Below are positions 1 through 11,560 of a stretch of 64,000 nt of DNA, piece by piece. Within the stretch, counting starts at the first letter, position 1. Each line of letters begins with the position of its first letter. The stretch covers positions 38,929,774 to 38,993,773 of the forward strand of contig CM034314.1 in the NCBI GenBank assembly GCA_019925795.1, given 5' to 3'. Source of the stretch: Dendrobium chrysotoxum (Eukaryota > Streptophyta > Magnoliopsida > Asparagales > Orchidaceae). Below the pieces are notes generated by a model. That model did no database searches and had not been told where the DNA came from. It saw only the letters and a list, made by a program, of their open reading frames with translations. The position numbers and the translations under genes are program-made.

Positions 1-857
1 GAGTTTGAAATTTTGGACATCTAGCCATGGTACATATGCAAGCATACCTAATTCAACTAATTTGGAAAGTTATGAATTTTCAAAATTTTGGGTCTGAAAT
101 GGACCTATAAATTTAAAAATTGATATCACAGAAATCTATTGAACATCTGGTCCTAAGTAAACTACAAATGAAGCCTAAAATGTCCAAACATGTTTCACCA
201 AAATTTGAGTCCAATTAAACCACTAGATTGTGAGAAATTTGCTAAAAATGGATTTTAAATAAACTATCATAACTCATAATTTAGGGATTAAAATACCTTA
301 GTTTTACTTTTAATAATTATTAGGACTCAAGACCTTTCCAACAAGCCCAAAAACACCCAATTTGGTAATAAATTGGATTTTTTATAAATTTTTGAAGATT
401 TGGCAATTTAAAATGATTTTTTATTGATTTTTTTTTATTAAAATGGCGGCGACATGTGTTACGCATCCGAAAGCCATGCACGGTTCTATGATGGCCGATC
501 GCTCAGAAGGATCGATTGGATGGCTCAGATTGAGCCAGAATAGCTCAATTCAGAATGAATTGAAATTTTTAAATAGCCGTAACTTTCGATCCAACCGTCC
601 AAATTTGATGAAATGTGAAATGTAGGATCTAGGTACCCTAACCTTTTAACCCATGGAGGTTCAAGGCTCCATCCATTGATATTTGGAAGAAATCATGGTT
701 TGGTCATATACCTTAAAATGGGGATAACTTACAATCCAACCGTTGAATTGTCATGTACTTGGGCTTGTTGGAAAGCTGAAAAAGTCCTCTACAACTTTGT
801 TAAAGGCCTCAAGAACTTTTAATGGCTAAATTTAAATTTGGTGTTGAAGTTCTCCTT

Positions 858-898
<41 letters not shown>

Positions 899-1349
899 AA
901 AATAGGGTTTTTGAGCTTGGGAAAGGATGGGGGAAAGGTTTTGAGAGTCTTAGAAATTGCTGGAGAGGTTGGATTGTGTATGTTATGGGCTAAGGGCTTT
1001 TGGACAAGAAGTATTGAGTTAAATGAGGTAAGTCCAAGGCTTTGAGTTAAGTTTTGATATTCTCCATTCATCCCCTAGGTTTGGATGGCTATAATTGATT
1101 GTGGGAGGCTTGGATGCTTTTCAGGTGTCCTTAAGATTGCTTAAAATCAGAGGAGACGGGTAGAGTTGAAAGAGATATGGACTGCCAAAGTGGCATGGCC
1201 ACCTAATCAAAGCCAGTTTGACTATTTGACCATTCTTAACCCACTTGAATGTTTGTATTGATTGGTTTGACCAGTCAATCAAACATGTTGACTGGTGAGG
1301 TGTCATGGAGGGAATGTTTGAGTGGTGGGATGGGTTGGAGAGGGTTTAA
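1..1349. other. Non-coding flank, no gene recognised
   Basis: I see no protein motif here on either strand. The motif atccaaccgt occurs twice (near 590 and 735) in similar contexts, as is common in plant LTR-retrotransposon LTRs, so this may be decayed LTR or UTR sequence; that is inference. Short open frames at 443-625 and on the minus strand near 832-1306 show no domain and partly translate the CT microsatellite. Homology to element 1 stops near 1350. Confidence 0.4.
851..896. repeat. (CT)n microsatellite
   Basis: A nearly pure CT/TC run interrupted by a few extra T bases. It reads as poly-Arg/Glu in a spurious minus-strand frame. Confidence 0.9.
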
Positions 1350-2218
1350 AGCTTAAATTGGCACATCAATTCTTCTAAGATTTTTAAAGGTTTGGAAAAG
1401 GAGGAAGCTTATTTCATTTGTGGGCTCATTTTTTGCCGCTTTTTCAATTATTTAGCACACTTTGCGCATCTTTTGATTTTTGATATAGTTTGTGAATCTT
1501 TTTAATTTGTTGGCAGACATTACACATCTTTTCAATGTTGGGCTCATTTTGTGCCTCGTTTTTAATTGATTGGCATACTTCGCGCATCTTTTGTGAGCTT
1601 CCTTCCTTTCAAAAGCTTTAAAAGACTCTCAATTGTGAGATTATCTTCGAGATATGAGAGAAGAAAAACTCACTCTCTTAGATAAGGAAAAGTATTCCAC
1701 AAAATAGAACCATTCTCATATGATAAATGTAATCACCTGATTAAGAAAATACAAAAGTGATTCAATGCTTTTGAATACTACTCATATGAGATAGATTACT
1801 GTAGGAAGATAAAATAGATCTCTATTTCAAAGTCCAACCTTTTAATTTTGAAAAAAGATTTTTATACAAAAAAATACACCATTGAAGGAGTTAGAGGAAG
1901 AGAAATAATCATCAATATTTCGTACTTTAACTATTTTTGAGAAGTCAATCACTGCTTACATGCTTCTGAACAAAACAAGGAAAAAATCTTATTTAGAAAT
2001 CAAGTTTATCAGTAGTAGTGAGCAGTGATTTGATTCTGAAGAAAATAAATAAAAAATCAAGAACAAAAGGAAAGCACATAAAAATAAATAACCAAATCAA
2101 ACAAACAACAATAAAAGAATGAAGAAAATCAATAGGAAATCAACAAACACATACAAAGATACAGACAAACAAATCAAACAAAAACTAAGTGCTGAAATAT
2201 AAACCGAGAGGATCAATT
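1350..2218 (-). other. Element 1 3' non-coding tract
   Basis: This tract is similar to 52900-53728 of element 4 and, inverted, to 33976-34850 of element 3. On the minus strand it holds several imperfect units of about 30-45 bp built around AAAAGATGCGCAAAGTGTGCC (about 1430-1600). The rest is A-rich with no ORF. Confidence 0.7.
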
Positions 2219-3784
2219 TCAAGCATGAATATCTATCACACCTAATCTAGTTCTTAAGGTGTTAAAGGTTTCAAAGGCTAGTGGCTTTGTGAAAATATAT
2301 GCTTGTTGGTTTTCAGTGGCTATGTGATGTAGCTCTATGTCTCCTTTGGTAACATGATCCCTAATGAAGTGGTGTCTGATGTCGATATGTTTGGTCCTAG
2401 AGTGTTGGATTGGGTTCTTTGAAATACAGATGACACTGGTATTATTACATAGGATAGAGATTGTGCCTATAGGAAGTCCTAAATCTAGAATTTATTATTT
2501 TAACCAAAGGACCTAGGCCACATAACTTCCTAAGGTAATGTATTCAGCTTCAACAGTGGATAGTACAATTGAGTTCTATTTTCTATTGGACCAAGAGACA
2601 AGGATTATCCTCTGTGTTGACATGTTCCTGAGGTGCTCTTTCTATCCACCATATATCCTACAAAGTCAGAATCAGAATATCCTACAATTTTAAAGGAGGT
2701 GTTATTCCTAGGATACCAGATTCTTAAGTTTTGGGCTCCTAAGAGCTATCTAAGAATTCTCTTAACAGCAGTTAGGTGGGACTCCTTTGGATCAACCTGA
2801 AATCTAGCATAAAGATAAACACTAAACATAATATCAGGTATGCTAGCAGTCAGGTATAGAAGTGATCTAATTATTCCTCTGTACTTCTTCTAATCAATAG
2901 ATTTGCTATTTAAATCCATATCTTACTGGTCATTGGAACTCATAGGAGTGTTGACTAGGTTGGCTTTATCCATTTCATATTTTATCAGAATGTCCTTAAT
3001 ATATTTTTATTGATTAAGAAATGTTCCTTCGTCCAACTGCCTTATACTAAATCCCAGAAAGAAGGACAATTCTACCATCATACTCATTACAAATTTCTTA
3101 CTCATTATTTTAGAAAAATTGTCACATAAATTTTTATCAGAAGATCAAAAAAGTATATCATCAATATAGATCTGGATAATAAGTAATTCATCTCGTACTC
3201 TCATTAAGAAAAGGGTGGTGTCTACGCTCCCCTTAACAAACTCTCTTTATAGTAGGAATGTGCTAAGCCTCTCATACCATGCTTTGGGTGCCTATTTTAA
3301 TCCATAGAGGGCCCTTTTTAATTTGAAAACATAATTTGGAAATTAAAAATTCTCAAAGCCAGGGGGTTGCTCTACAAACACATATTCCTTAATTATCCCA
3401 TTTAAAAAGACACTCTTAACATCCATTTGGAAAAGCTTAAATTCCTTAAAATAGGCAAAGGCTAGTAGCACTCTAATGGCTTCCAAATGGGCTACACGGC
3501 AAATGTTTCCTCAAAATTAATCCCTTATATTTGGTTATACGTCTTGGCCACTAATCTTGTATTATTCCTAACCACCACACTAGAATCATTCATTTTTTTA
3601 TAAAGACCCACTTGGTTCTCACTACACTTTGGTCCTTAGGTCTTTCTAACAACTCAAAAACACCATTCCTAAAGAATTGGTTTAGTTCGTCTTGTATGGC
3701 TAAGATCCAGAGTTCATCAAAAAATGCTTGATTGATTTTGGTGGGTTCAATCATTAAAATGAAGGCAGAGTGGTTTACTTCTTT
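2219..3784 (-). pseudogene. Copia reverse transcriptase and RNase H, element 1
   Basis: Decayed C-terminal part of pol, which would copy element RNA into cDNA. On the minus strand I can read an RLVAK...YNQI-like block near 3530, an MDVKS-FLNG block near 3410 (first catalytic Asp) and an IYIDDIL box near 3150-3175, so the YxDD Asp pair survives. RNase H follows, with VEAEYITLG, HSRTKHIDIRHHFIRDH and a C-terminal GVIDIHA before the stop at 2219-2221; the same ending occurs in elements 2 and 3. Many stops and frame changes break it, so it is not functional as it stands. Confidence 0.88.
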
Positions 3785-4867
3785 TCAAAGTCTATACCTA
3801 GTTCTAACACCTTTAGAAGGGTCTCCTAAGATCAGTTCTTTAGGATGACTCAAAGAATATCTCCATTTTTTAGATAGTGAAAGTTCAAGTTCTACCCTTT
3901 CCTCCAGATTTACAGATTCTACTCCTTGGGTGACTTCTACAACCTCCTCTTCATCTACCCTAGACCCACTAGAATTATGAGATTCATCAAACATAACATG
4001 AGTGGTCTCCTCAATAATTAGTGATCTCTTATTAAAGACTCTATAGGATTTCCCAACACTTGAGTAACTTAGGAACACTCCTTCATCAGATTTTTGGTCA
4101 AACTTTCCTAGTTGAGACTTCCCATTATTTAGAATGAACACTTTACATCCAAAGACATAGAGGTGAGAGAGGTTGGGTGTCCTACCCTTAAGAATTTCAT
4201 AGGGTATTTTGTTCATCTTACATCTAAGACTCACCCTATTCAGAACATAACATGTTATTTTCACAGCTTATATCCAAAAGTATTTAGGAAGTGAGTACTC
4301 AGCTAATATAGCTCTAGCGGCATCTACTAGGGTCATGTTCTTCCTTTCAGTTACCCCATTATACTGACGGGTCCTAGGAGCTAAAAAATTTATGATATAT
4401 CCCTTACTCCTTACAGTAGGTTTCAAACTTCTTATTTTGAAATTCTCCATCTTGATCACTATAAATAGTCATAATCTCATAACCTAGCTTCCTCTGAATC
4501 CAAGTGGAAAAAGATTTAAACTCCTAAAATGATTCACTTTTATGAGACAGGAATCTAGCCCAGGTAAACCTCGAATAATCATCAACAATCACATACCCAA
4601 AGACTTCTCCTCCTAAGCATGAAGTCCTAACAAGTCCAAAGAGATCCATGTGTAGGACTTCTAAAGGTTTGCTCGTGTTTATGTCTTTGATTTAGTGGAA
4701 GGATGATTTAACTTGCTTCCCTAACTAACTGGCACCACACAGGTGGTCCTTAGTGAACTCTAGCTTGGGGACACCTCTCACTAAGCCTTTTTGGGTGATT
4801 TTCCAAAGGTCTTTCATGCTTGCATGACACAATCTCCTATGCCACATCCATGATTCATCAGCAATTG
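3785..4867 (-). pseudogene. Copia GAG-pre-integrase and integrase, element 1
   Basis: The pre-integrase zinc-binding region reads WHRRLCHASM and then DHLCGAS, so the second Cys of the CxxC pair has become Ser. The DDE core shows IVDDYSRF, YSDQDGEF (usual form SDHGGEF) and VTERKN, so the three acidic residues can still be identified. The C-terminal copia block (TPYEILKGRTPNLSHLYVFG, then IEETTHVMFDE) is open for 159 codons at 4264-3785. Stops and frameshifts separate the pieces. Confidence 0.88.
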
Positions 4868-4989
4868 ATTTTAAGTAAATATTAATATCAGCTTTAAAGC
4901 AATTCAGATCCATCATGTAAACATTGTTGATCCTTTTTCCTTGTAAAATAATTTTGTCATTTAAGCTTATAAGACAACATGTTGGTAGA

Positions 4990-5230
4990 AAGTTTATTCT
5001 GAAGCCTTTATCACAGAGCTGACTGATGCTAAGAAGATTGTGTTCAGTCTATCTATAAGTAAAATATTATCAATGATGAAATTTTTTGAATCACCAATTA
5101 TACCTACTCCCACCACTCTCCTAGTGGTGTTGTCTCCAAGTATTACCTTGCCTCTTACCCTAGCCTCCAGCTAAATGAATTGATTTACTTCTCCAGACAT
5201 ATGCCTTGAATATCTGCTGTCCAGGTATCA
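4990..5230 (-). pseudogene. Copia aspartic protease, element 1
   Basis: The active-site block reads YLDSRYSRHMSG; Gly of the Asp-Ser-Gly triad is Arg here. It is followed by GKVILGDNTTRRVVGVGIIG, typical of the copia retropepsin core. A stop follows the active-site block and further frame breaks occur downstream. In a working element this domain would cut the Gag-Pol polyprotein. Confidence 0.8.
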
Positions 5231-7051
5231 CATGCTCTCATGAGGCCTTTTGTGAAAACACTCTTACAAAATCATCAGATGTCTGATTTGGGAACCGAAA
5301 TAAGTTCGGGTCCCTTATGAAGGAATTAAGAATACGATGCATGCAAGCTATGCTATAAATTTTGCAATTTTGGTCTCCACACCAAATGTGTTCTACGGTG
5401 AATGATTCAAGTATGGGAGATATATCCCAGCATGCCACAAGAAAAATATCTAACACCAGGAAAAGGGTTAACTAATCTAGATGGGTGATAGTGCCTCTTC
5501 TTAAGTTTGAATGATGCATACTGATGTGATAGTTTATGAAATTCTTTAACTGTAGGGGATTTTTTATTTTCCTTGAGGGCAGTTAATTTAGCTTTTAAAA
5601 ACTTATTTTTATTTTCAAGAATTAAAATATCCATTTTTAATGCATACTCCCTACTATCTAATTCTGATGCAAGAGTTTCTAGTTCCTTGAATGTAATTTC
5701 TAATTCAACATGTGAGGTTTTAATGAATCATGCTTAGCAATTAAAACAGAATGCTTTTTATTTAACTCATCAAATTCATCCAGTAAAGCCATATAATTTT
5801 TATCCAGTGTTGAATGATCTTTCATTAAAATTTCATGCTCTTTTTATAGATTTAAAAATTTAATATTTAGGCTTGCATGGGCATTCTTGAGCTTCCTATA
5901 TGAAGAATGAATTCTTTCAGGCACTTCAAATAATTGATCATAAGTAAGCTCACATATCTCTTCTTGATCAGTGTAATCAAGATGATTTTCCATCAAACAC
6001 AAGTTGGTTACCTCCTCTTCAACTTCAGTTTCAGAGGAGTCAGATGCTGAATCAGCCTAGAAAGCCTTTTGGATCTTCTTCTTGTCATTCTTGAACTTTG
6101 GCTTTTCCTCACCCTTCTCCTTGCTTGAGTGAGCCTTCAGTGTTGGGCATTCAGACTTCACATACCCTGGCTTCTTGCATTCAAAATAGATAACATCAGA
6201 AGGAACTTTAGAATGCTTACTATTCTTACATTTATTCCACCTCTGATGATACTTTTCTTTCTTCCTTAAGAATCTCTTAAATTGCCTTATGATTAAGGCC
6301 ATGTTATCATCATCAGAACCTGAAGAGCCAGAGTCAGAATCATTAGCCTTCAAGGCTATAGCTTTCTCCTTCTTTTTCTCACCTGCATCAAACTGCCTTT
6401 GATTCATTACTTGCTCGTAAGCAATTATAATCTAATTAATTTATCAATTGAATAATTATTCAGATCCTTAGACTCAGTAATGATAGTAATTTTAGAATTA
6501 AAGGAAGAAGGAAAACATCACAAAATCTTATTCACTTTTTCATAATTAGTGGGTTCTCTACCAAAGGCATGTAACAAGGTAACAATTTGTGTAAATCTAG
6601 TGTACATCTAAGAAATTGATTCATTGGGTTTCCTGTGAAAGAGTTCATAATCATGCAAAAGAATGTTCAGTCTAGATTTTTTAACCTCGTTCGTTACTTC
6701 ATAGGTAATGCATAATCTATTCTAAATTTCTTTCCCAATTGCACAAGTTGAAACATGCATATAATCTTCAGATTTCAATACGAAAAAGTAGTTCAAATAT
6801 TTAGCATTCAATTGAGTAAGATCTCTATCATCAGTTGTCCATTCAACAAAAGGGGTTTTAGTTTTAACACCATTAATAAGTCTATAAGGTGCAGCATAAC
6901 CTTCTTTAACAAGCATCCATATATGATAGTCGATCGACTGTAAAAAGGTGGACTTATGATCTTTCCAAAAATCAAAAGGAATATTATCAAATAAAGGTGG
7001 TCGTGTGATTGAAGAACCTCTCACAGTATTATGATTTCCAAAGTTAGCCAT
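5231..7051 (-). pseudogene. Copia gag, element 1
   Basis: Start chosen at MANFGNHNT, 43 bp after the primer-binding site; elements 3 and 4 start with nearly the same peptide. The N-terminal part (about 109 codons, 7051-6722) includes LFDNIPFDFWKDHKSTFLQSIDYHIW, cut here for length. A second open part (6407-6057) has a Lys/Glu-rich stretch and a degenerate zinc knuckle, FECKKPGYVKSEC, in which the first Cys and the His are missing. A predicted coiled-coil-like stretch and a second C-x-x-C-like box (about 5634-5407) precede protease. Several stops break the frame. Confidence 0.85.
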
Positions 7052-7093
7052 GGATCAAAATTTAAAAGTTTTTCAAAACTTTATTTTATGAAT

Positions 7094-7108
7094 CCCGCTC
7101 TGATTCCA
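7094..7108 (-). other. Primer-binding site, element 1
   Basis: The minus strand reads TGGAATCAGAGCGGG, one base off the initiator tRNA-Met complement TGGTATCAGAGC, and lies two bases from the LTR end. Confidence 0.9.
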
Positions 7109-7110
7109 CT

Positions 7111-8880
7111 TGAAAGTTTGTTAGGGTTGTTAAGCCCTTATGAACTAGTCCCAAGGTTAACCAAGAGGAGGGGTGAATTGGTATTTTAAAAGTTTTCACA
7201 CTAAGTGAAAATTATTTTTGTCTTTTTAAATATTTAAAACACAAACAAAATAAGCAGAAGAAGATAACCAAAATTAGATTTTCAACCACAAATTAGATTA
7301 CAAAAATATGCGAAAAATAAAATGCAAAAAGATAAATAAAAAGAGCCACTAAATTTATAGTGGTTCGGTCAACATGACCTACATCCACTCCCCAGAGCCT
7401 CCCCTCTAGGTATTGCACTAAAACTATAGTGACTCTCCTTTGCTCCCACAGCAAGGTGGAGAAGACCTTACAAAATCTTTCCACCGACATCGGTGAGGCA
7501 GAGAATCTTGACTCCTTTTTCTTCATCCTGAAGCATGCAGAGAACCATAACTCTTTTTGCTTCCTCCTGAAGCATGCATAGAACCTAGAATCCTTTTGCT
7601 TCTTCCTGAAGTAGGTAGAGAACCTAGATCTGATGATGATGATCGTCTCCCTAGAGCCACCATGGAACCAATAACGGGGAAGGAAGATGAGAATCAAATC
7701 CTTGCTTGGAGCAACCTTTGTGAAACCCCTCAACAACTTCCCCTCATAAGATCCTCTCTATCTCCCAAACTCTCCATCTTATATAAGCTCTCTTTAAGTG
7801 GAATACAGCAAAAGATCTCTTTTGCAAGTCAAAATAATTTCCATAAATAACAGGTTTTAAAAAACCTACTTTTCCAATTTTGCACAACTGATCATCCAGG
7901 ATGATCGTACGATTAGTATAAAACTTACTAAATCATCCAGAACATAGTTCAACTCATCTAGGAGATAAATCGGGATGATATGTAGAAATATAACAGATCA
8001 TCTGGGATGATGACCACACCGTCCTGTACGATTAGTTCAAAATAAGACATTATCATCCAGCAGATAGTTTGAGATGTCTAGCAGATGAGCCGGGAGGACT
8101 TGAAATATAACTAATCATCTAGGATGATGTCAATATGATATTGTATGCTTAGTACAAAAAAGGACATATCATCCAATAGATAGTTTGGGACTTCCAGGAG
8201 AAAGTTAAGGTTTTTCTTACTTATCGTCCTGGATGATCTTGCGATCATCTCGGATAATATGATCAATCAATCTAATCTTAATTACTCTCCTTAATCTTAT
8301 AACTAATTTAGGCATGATTGGTATGAATCATCATGGATAATGTGAGATTATCCTGTATGATTAGAAACATAAATTCAATCTCAAAACTTGCCTAAATAAG
8401 TTTGGCGACTGAATTTTTTTTTTATTTAAGAATATCATCCAAGAAGATGGGAGGATCATCCAGGATACTTTACTTAATCATGTTAACTTATCCCAGCTGC
8501 CCTAATTAGGGTTTTTATTTTTAATAGATCATCTAGGATGATATTTTGATTATCCTGTATGATATGATCAAAAATAGAAAAAACTCTAGCTCACTAAATT
8601 TCTCCCCATGAGTGTGTGTGTGTAAGGTTACATAGCATCGAGATCCACTTTTTTATATTTGACTCAAGAAATGGTAAAAAACCATTGGAATTTGAAATTA
8701 CAAACTGTCTCAGTGTTAATCTACCCAATCTTGAGCTGGCTTGAATTGCACATGATCTAGTGGACCTAAAAAGTTAGTAAATAGGGTAACTACAAATAGA
8801 TGTGCAGTAGTAATATTCATAGAGAAATAGAAATGTTTGTTATTATCAAAATTATGATCCTTGATTCCAAATTTATAACA
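7111..8880 (-). repeat. Element 1 5' LTR
   Basis: On the plus strand it starts TGAAAGTTTG and ends TTATAACA, giving TG...CA ends on both strands. It is about 1770 bp long. A TATA-like box (TATATAAG on the minus strand, near 7775-7782) divides a U3 rich in ATCATCC/GGATGAT palindromes (about 7880-8560) from a transcribed part containing hairpin modules (about 7435-7640). A minus-strand open frame at 7736-7293 encodes imperfect 12-residue repeats of the RFSACFRRKQKE type; I treat it as a by-product of the 36-bp DNA repeat. Confidence 0.9.
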
Positions 8881-9942
8881 CAATATACTCCTAACGATGA
8901 TTAGGATATATTAGAAGAGTTTCTAGGCTTTGATTTGAAAAGGCTATGTTAGAGTTTAGAGAAAACTCCAAAATTACCCTTTACGGGCATTTTTGTCATT
9001 TTGACCCCTGGTCAACTGGAGGTCAAAATGGATCCACAAAAATGCAATTTAGTGTTCAACATAAAATAATAAAGGGACCGGATGTGATCAAAGGGTTTGG
9101 AGAAGGCTCCCAGGTAAAAATCCACTGGGTAGCAGGTCCAGTGGCATATGTTATAAAAATTTGAAGGTTTTACAGCCTTTGAGTTTCAATTCAGTTTCTA
9201 GGGTTAGAGACCTCAGAATGCATTCAAATTTGGAGGGTAGACCCTAGAGACATGATTAATCAATATGAAATTTATAAATCATGAATTGATGGTCATTTAA
9301 TTTGGATTTGAAGTGTTTGGAAAATCACGAAAAAGGCTTTCAGGACAGGGCCTTTTAACCTTGGATTTTGGTTTGGAAATCTAGATTTAAGTTGAATTTT
9401 TGATTTGATTGCCTGAATTTGAATTATCTGCATCCCTCATAATCAATTAGATGATTGTATATGGATGGATAGGATTAAGACTTAGATTATTCTAAGATCT
9501 TGATTGATCATAAGGTTTGGATTGTTCCTAGTGATCTCCTACAAAAATGAGGTTAACAAGGTTTTGAATTGATCAATAAAGTTCAATAATTGACGAAAAT
9601 TTTAGTTTTATGATATCATATCATTGATAATTATTTGGTGATTTTTAGATGATTGATCAGATGATCACATGATAGGGGTGATTATCAAGTAATGATTGTA
9701 TGTGTTAATGGTCAAGGCACTATGGCACTGCATAGTACAAAGCTTTATTTAAAGTTTCAAGTATGGGTCATTAATTAATGCATGGAGATTGGTGTTTGAT
9801 ATAAGAAAATTAACCTCATTAAAAAATGAGGTCAACAAATGGACCCCCAACATGTATGATAAACTTAAAAAGTAAATCATGTCACATTGACCAAAGTAAT
9901 AAACTACATCTGGAAGATTGATTGATATTTAGACATGATTAT
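8881..9942. repeat. Left arm of a long inverted repeat
   Basis: Several blocks recur inverted on the right: 9140-9177 matches 11375-11412, 9227-9268 matches 11286-11327, and 9811-9853 matches 10955-11001. Similarity is imperfect and has gaps. The arm abuts the end of the element 1 LTR at 8880. I see no gene; the open frame at 8946-9164 shows no recognisable domain. Confidence 0.65.
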
Positions 9943-10510
9943 AGATGAATTTATACTTGACTAGGATAACATCTCTTGGATAAGAAAATATTGAAATATA
10001 AATTAGATAGCATCTCTCAAGCTAATGGCATTTATAGTTGACTAGGATATTATGTCCTAGAAAAGAAAGATTAAAATCAAAATGAGATAGAGGATCTCAA
10101 GCATATAGGATTTATACTAGATTAGGATAGTAACTCCTAGACAAGAAAGATGTAAATTTGAATGAGATAGTGGCTCTTTAGAAGATGAGATTATTACATG
10201 AGTAGGATAGCATCTCTTGAATAAGAAATATGAAAAATTGAATAAGATAGAAGCTCTCTAATAGATGAAGTTTATACTTGACTAGGATAGCATCTCCTTG
10301 ATAAGAAAGTTAGAAATTTGAATGAGATAGTGACTCTCAAGAATATGAGGTTTATACTTGACTAGGATAGCATCTCTTACACAAGAAAGATAGAAATTGA
10401 ATGTGACAGTGGGTCTCAACTAGATGAGGTATATATTTGACTAGGATATTGTCACCTAGAAAGGAAAGATTAAAAACCTAATGAGATAGTGGCTCTCAAG
10501 CATTGTAGCA
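9943..10510. repeat. 80-bp tandem repeat, 7 copies
   Basis: The phrase tttatacttgactaggatag and its variants recur at 9951, 10031, 10111, 10191, 10271, 10351 and 10430, a period of 80 bp with almost no drift. Each unit also contains acaagaaaga-type and gagatagtggctctcaag-type blocks. Units differ by point changes. The units carry no conserved reading frame. Confidence 0.93.
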
Positions 10511-10934
10511 TTATTTTGTCAGAATCCATGGAGCTATTGTCTACTTAGAATTTTTTACATTTTTTTATTTTTTCCCACATAAAAATAACTAAAATAAAAT
10601 ATTTTTTTTAGAAAAGAGACGATATGTAATTTACAATTATCACCTATCTCCAAGGATCTTGGCTTGCTACTGTTGGATTTAAGCCTATTAGGCCCCTTCA
10701 AAGCTTAGTCATCTTCAGTATCTTATGGTTAAGTGTGAGACCCTGTGCTTCCTTTATATAGATCTAGAGGTAAGCCAAATTCAAAAGAAATCTAAATATA
10801 AGGTGTAAGACCTCTGCCCTCATCCCATAGACTCAAGGTTTTGTGTAAGTAGCATTCATCCTTTCTTTAGAATTCAAATCCAAAATTTGATCTCCTTTAA
10901 GATTCATCAAATTGGTCAACACCAATACATGTAG
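10511..10934. other. Spacer between tandem array and right arm
   Basis: I see no ORF or RNA gene in this AT-rich non-coding stretch. Confidence 0.4.
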
Positions 10935-11560
10935 TATAACTTCATTCTACTAAACGTATTGGAGGTCCATTTTTCGACCTCAATTTTTAATGTGGTTAAC
11001 TAAATTAAATTCAAATTAAATCTAAATCAAATCCAAATCACCTCAAATAATTATCACCTTATTCATTTCATTTGACAACTACTAAATTATTGATGATCAT
11101 TTAAATGGTTGCAATAATATGAGTAAACCAACTCAATCAACTAAATTCAAAACCAATACCAAATCCAAAATTTCAAACTGAAAAACATTAAGGCAAATAT
11201 CACCTGTCCCATAACCTATTTTGAGTAAATTTTTAACCACTTCAAAACCATGTGAAGTGATCTTGGATTCAAGATTTGTCAATTACATATTGATTAGACA
11301 TGTCCTTAAGGTTAACCCTCCAAATTAGAGAGCAGTTTAAGCTCTCTATTTTCCACAACACAATCAATCTTAAGAGGCTACAAAACATTTAAATTTTTAT
11401 AACATATGCCACTAGACCATGTATCTTGTGGAAATTGACCTTGGGATCCTCCCAAAACTCCTTAAGCTATTAATTAGCAACCTTATGATGTATTAAATAA
11501 GCACCAAGATCTTGATGAACCATAGTTGACTAGGTTTGACCCCCAAGTCATTTGAACCCA
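10935..11560. repeat. Right arm of the long inverted repeat
   Basis: Reverse-complement counterpart of the left arm. Matching blocks keep the same order when inverted, including gtggcatatgttataaaaat with a block at 11393-11412, and a gacctCCAAT/gacccCCAAC block near 10955. The match weakens beyond about 11560. Confidence 0.65.

Larger units (their letters stand above)
1350..8880 (-). mobile_element. Ty1/copia element 1, 3'-truncated
   Basis: Read on the minus strand the order is 5' LTR (8880-7111), primer-binding site, gag, protease, integrase, reverse transcriptase, RNase H, then a 3' non-coding tract. This PR-IN-RT-RH order defines Ty1/copia. No 3' LTR is visible left of about 1350, where similarity to the 3' tracts of elements 3 and 4 ends, so the copy is truncated. 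All coding parts carry stops or frameshifts. It belongs to the same family as elements 3 and 4, with the same LTR ends (TGAAAGTTTG on the plus strand). Confidence 0.9.

Noticed and set aside
832..1071. 79-codon frame with an Arg-Glu repeat
   Set aside because: It translates the CT microsatellite and has no other recognisable domain.
9943..10510. CRISPR array
   Set aside because: Units are tandem without distinct spacers, diverged, and lie in a plant nuclear transposon context.
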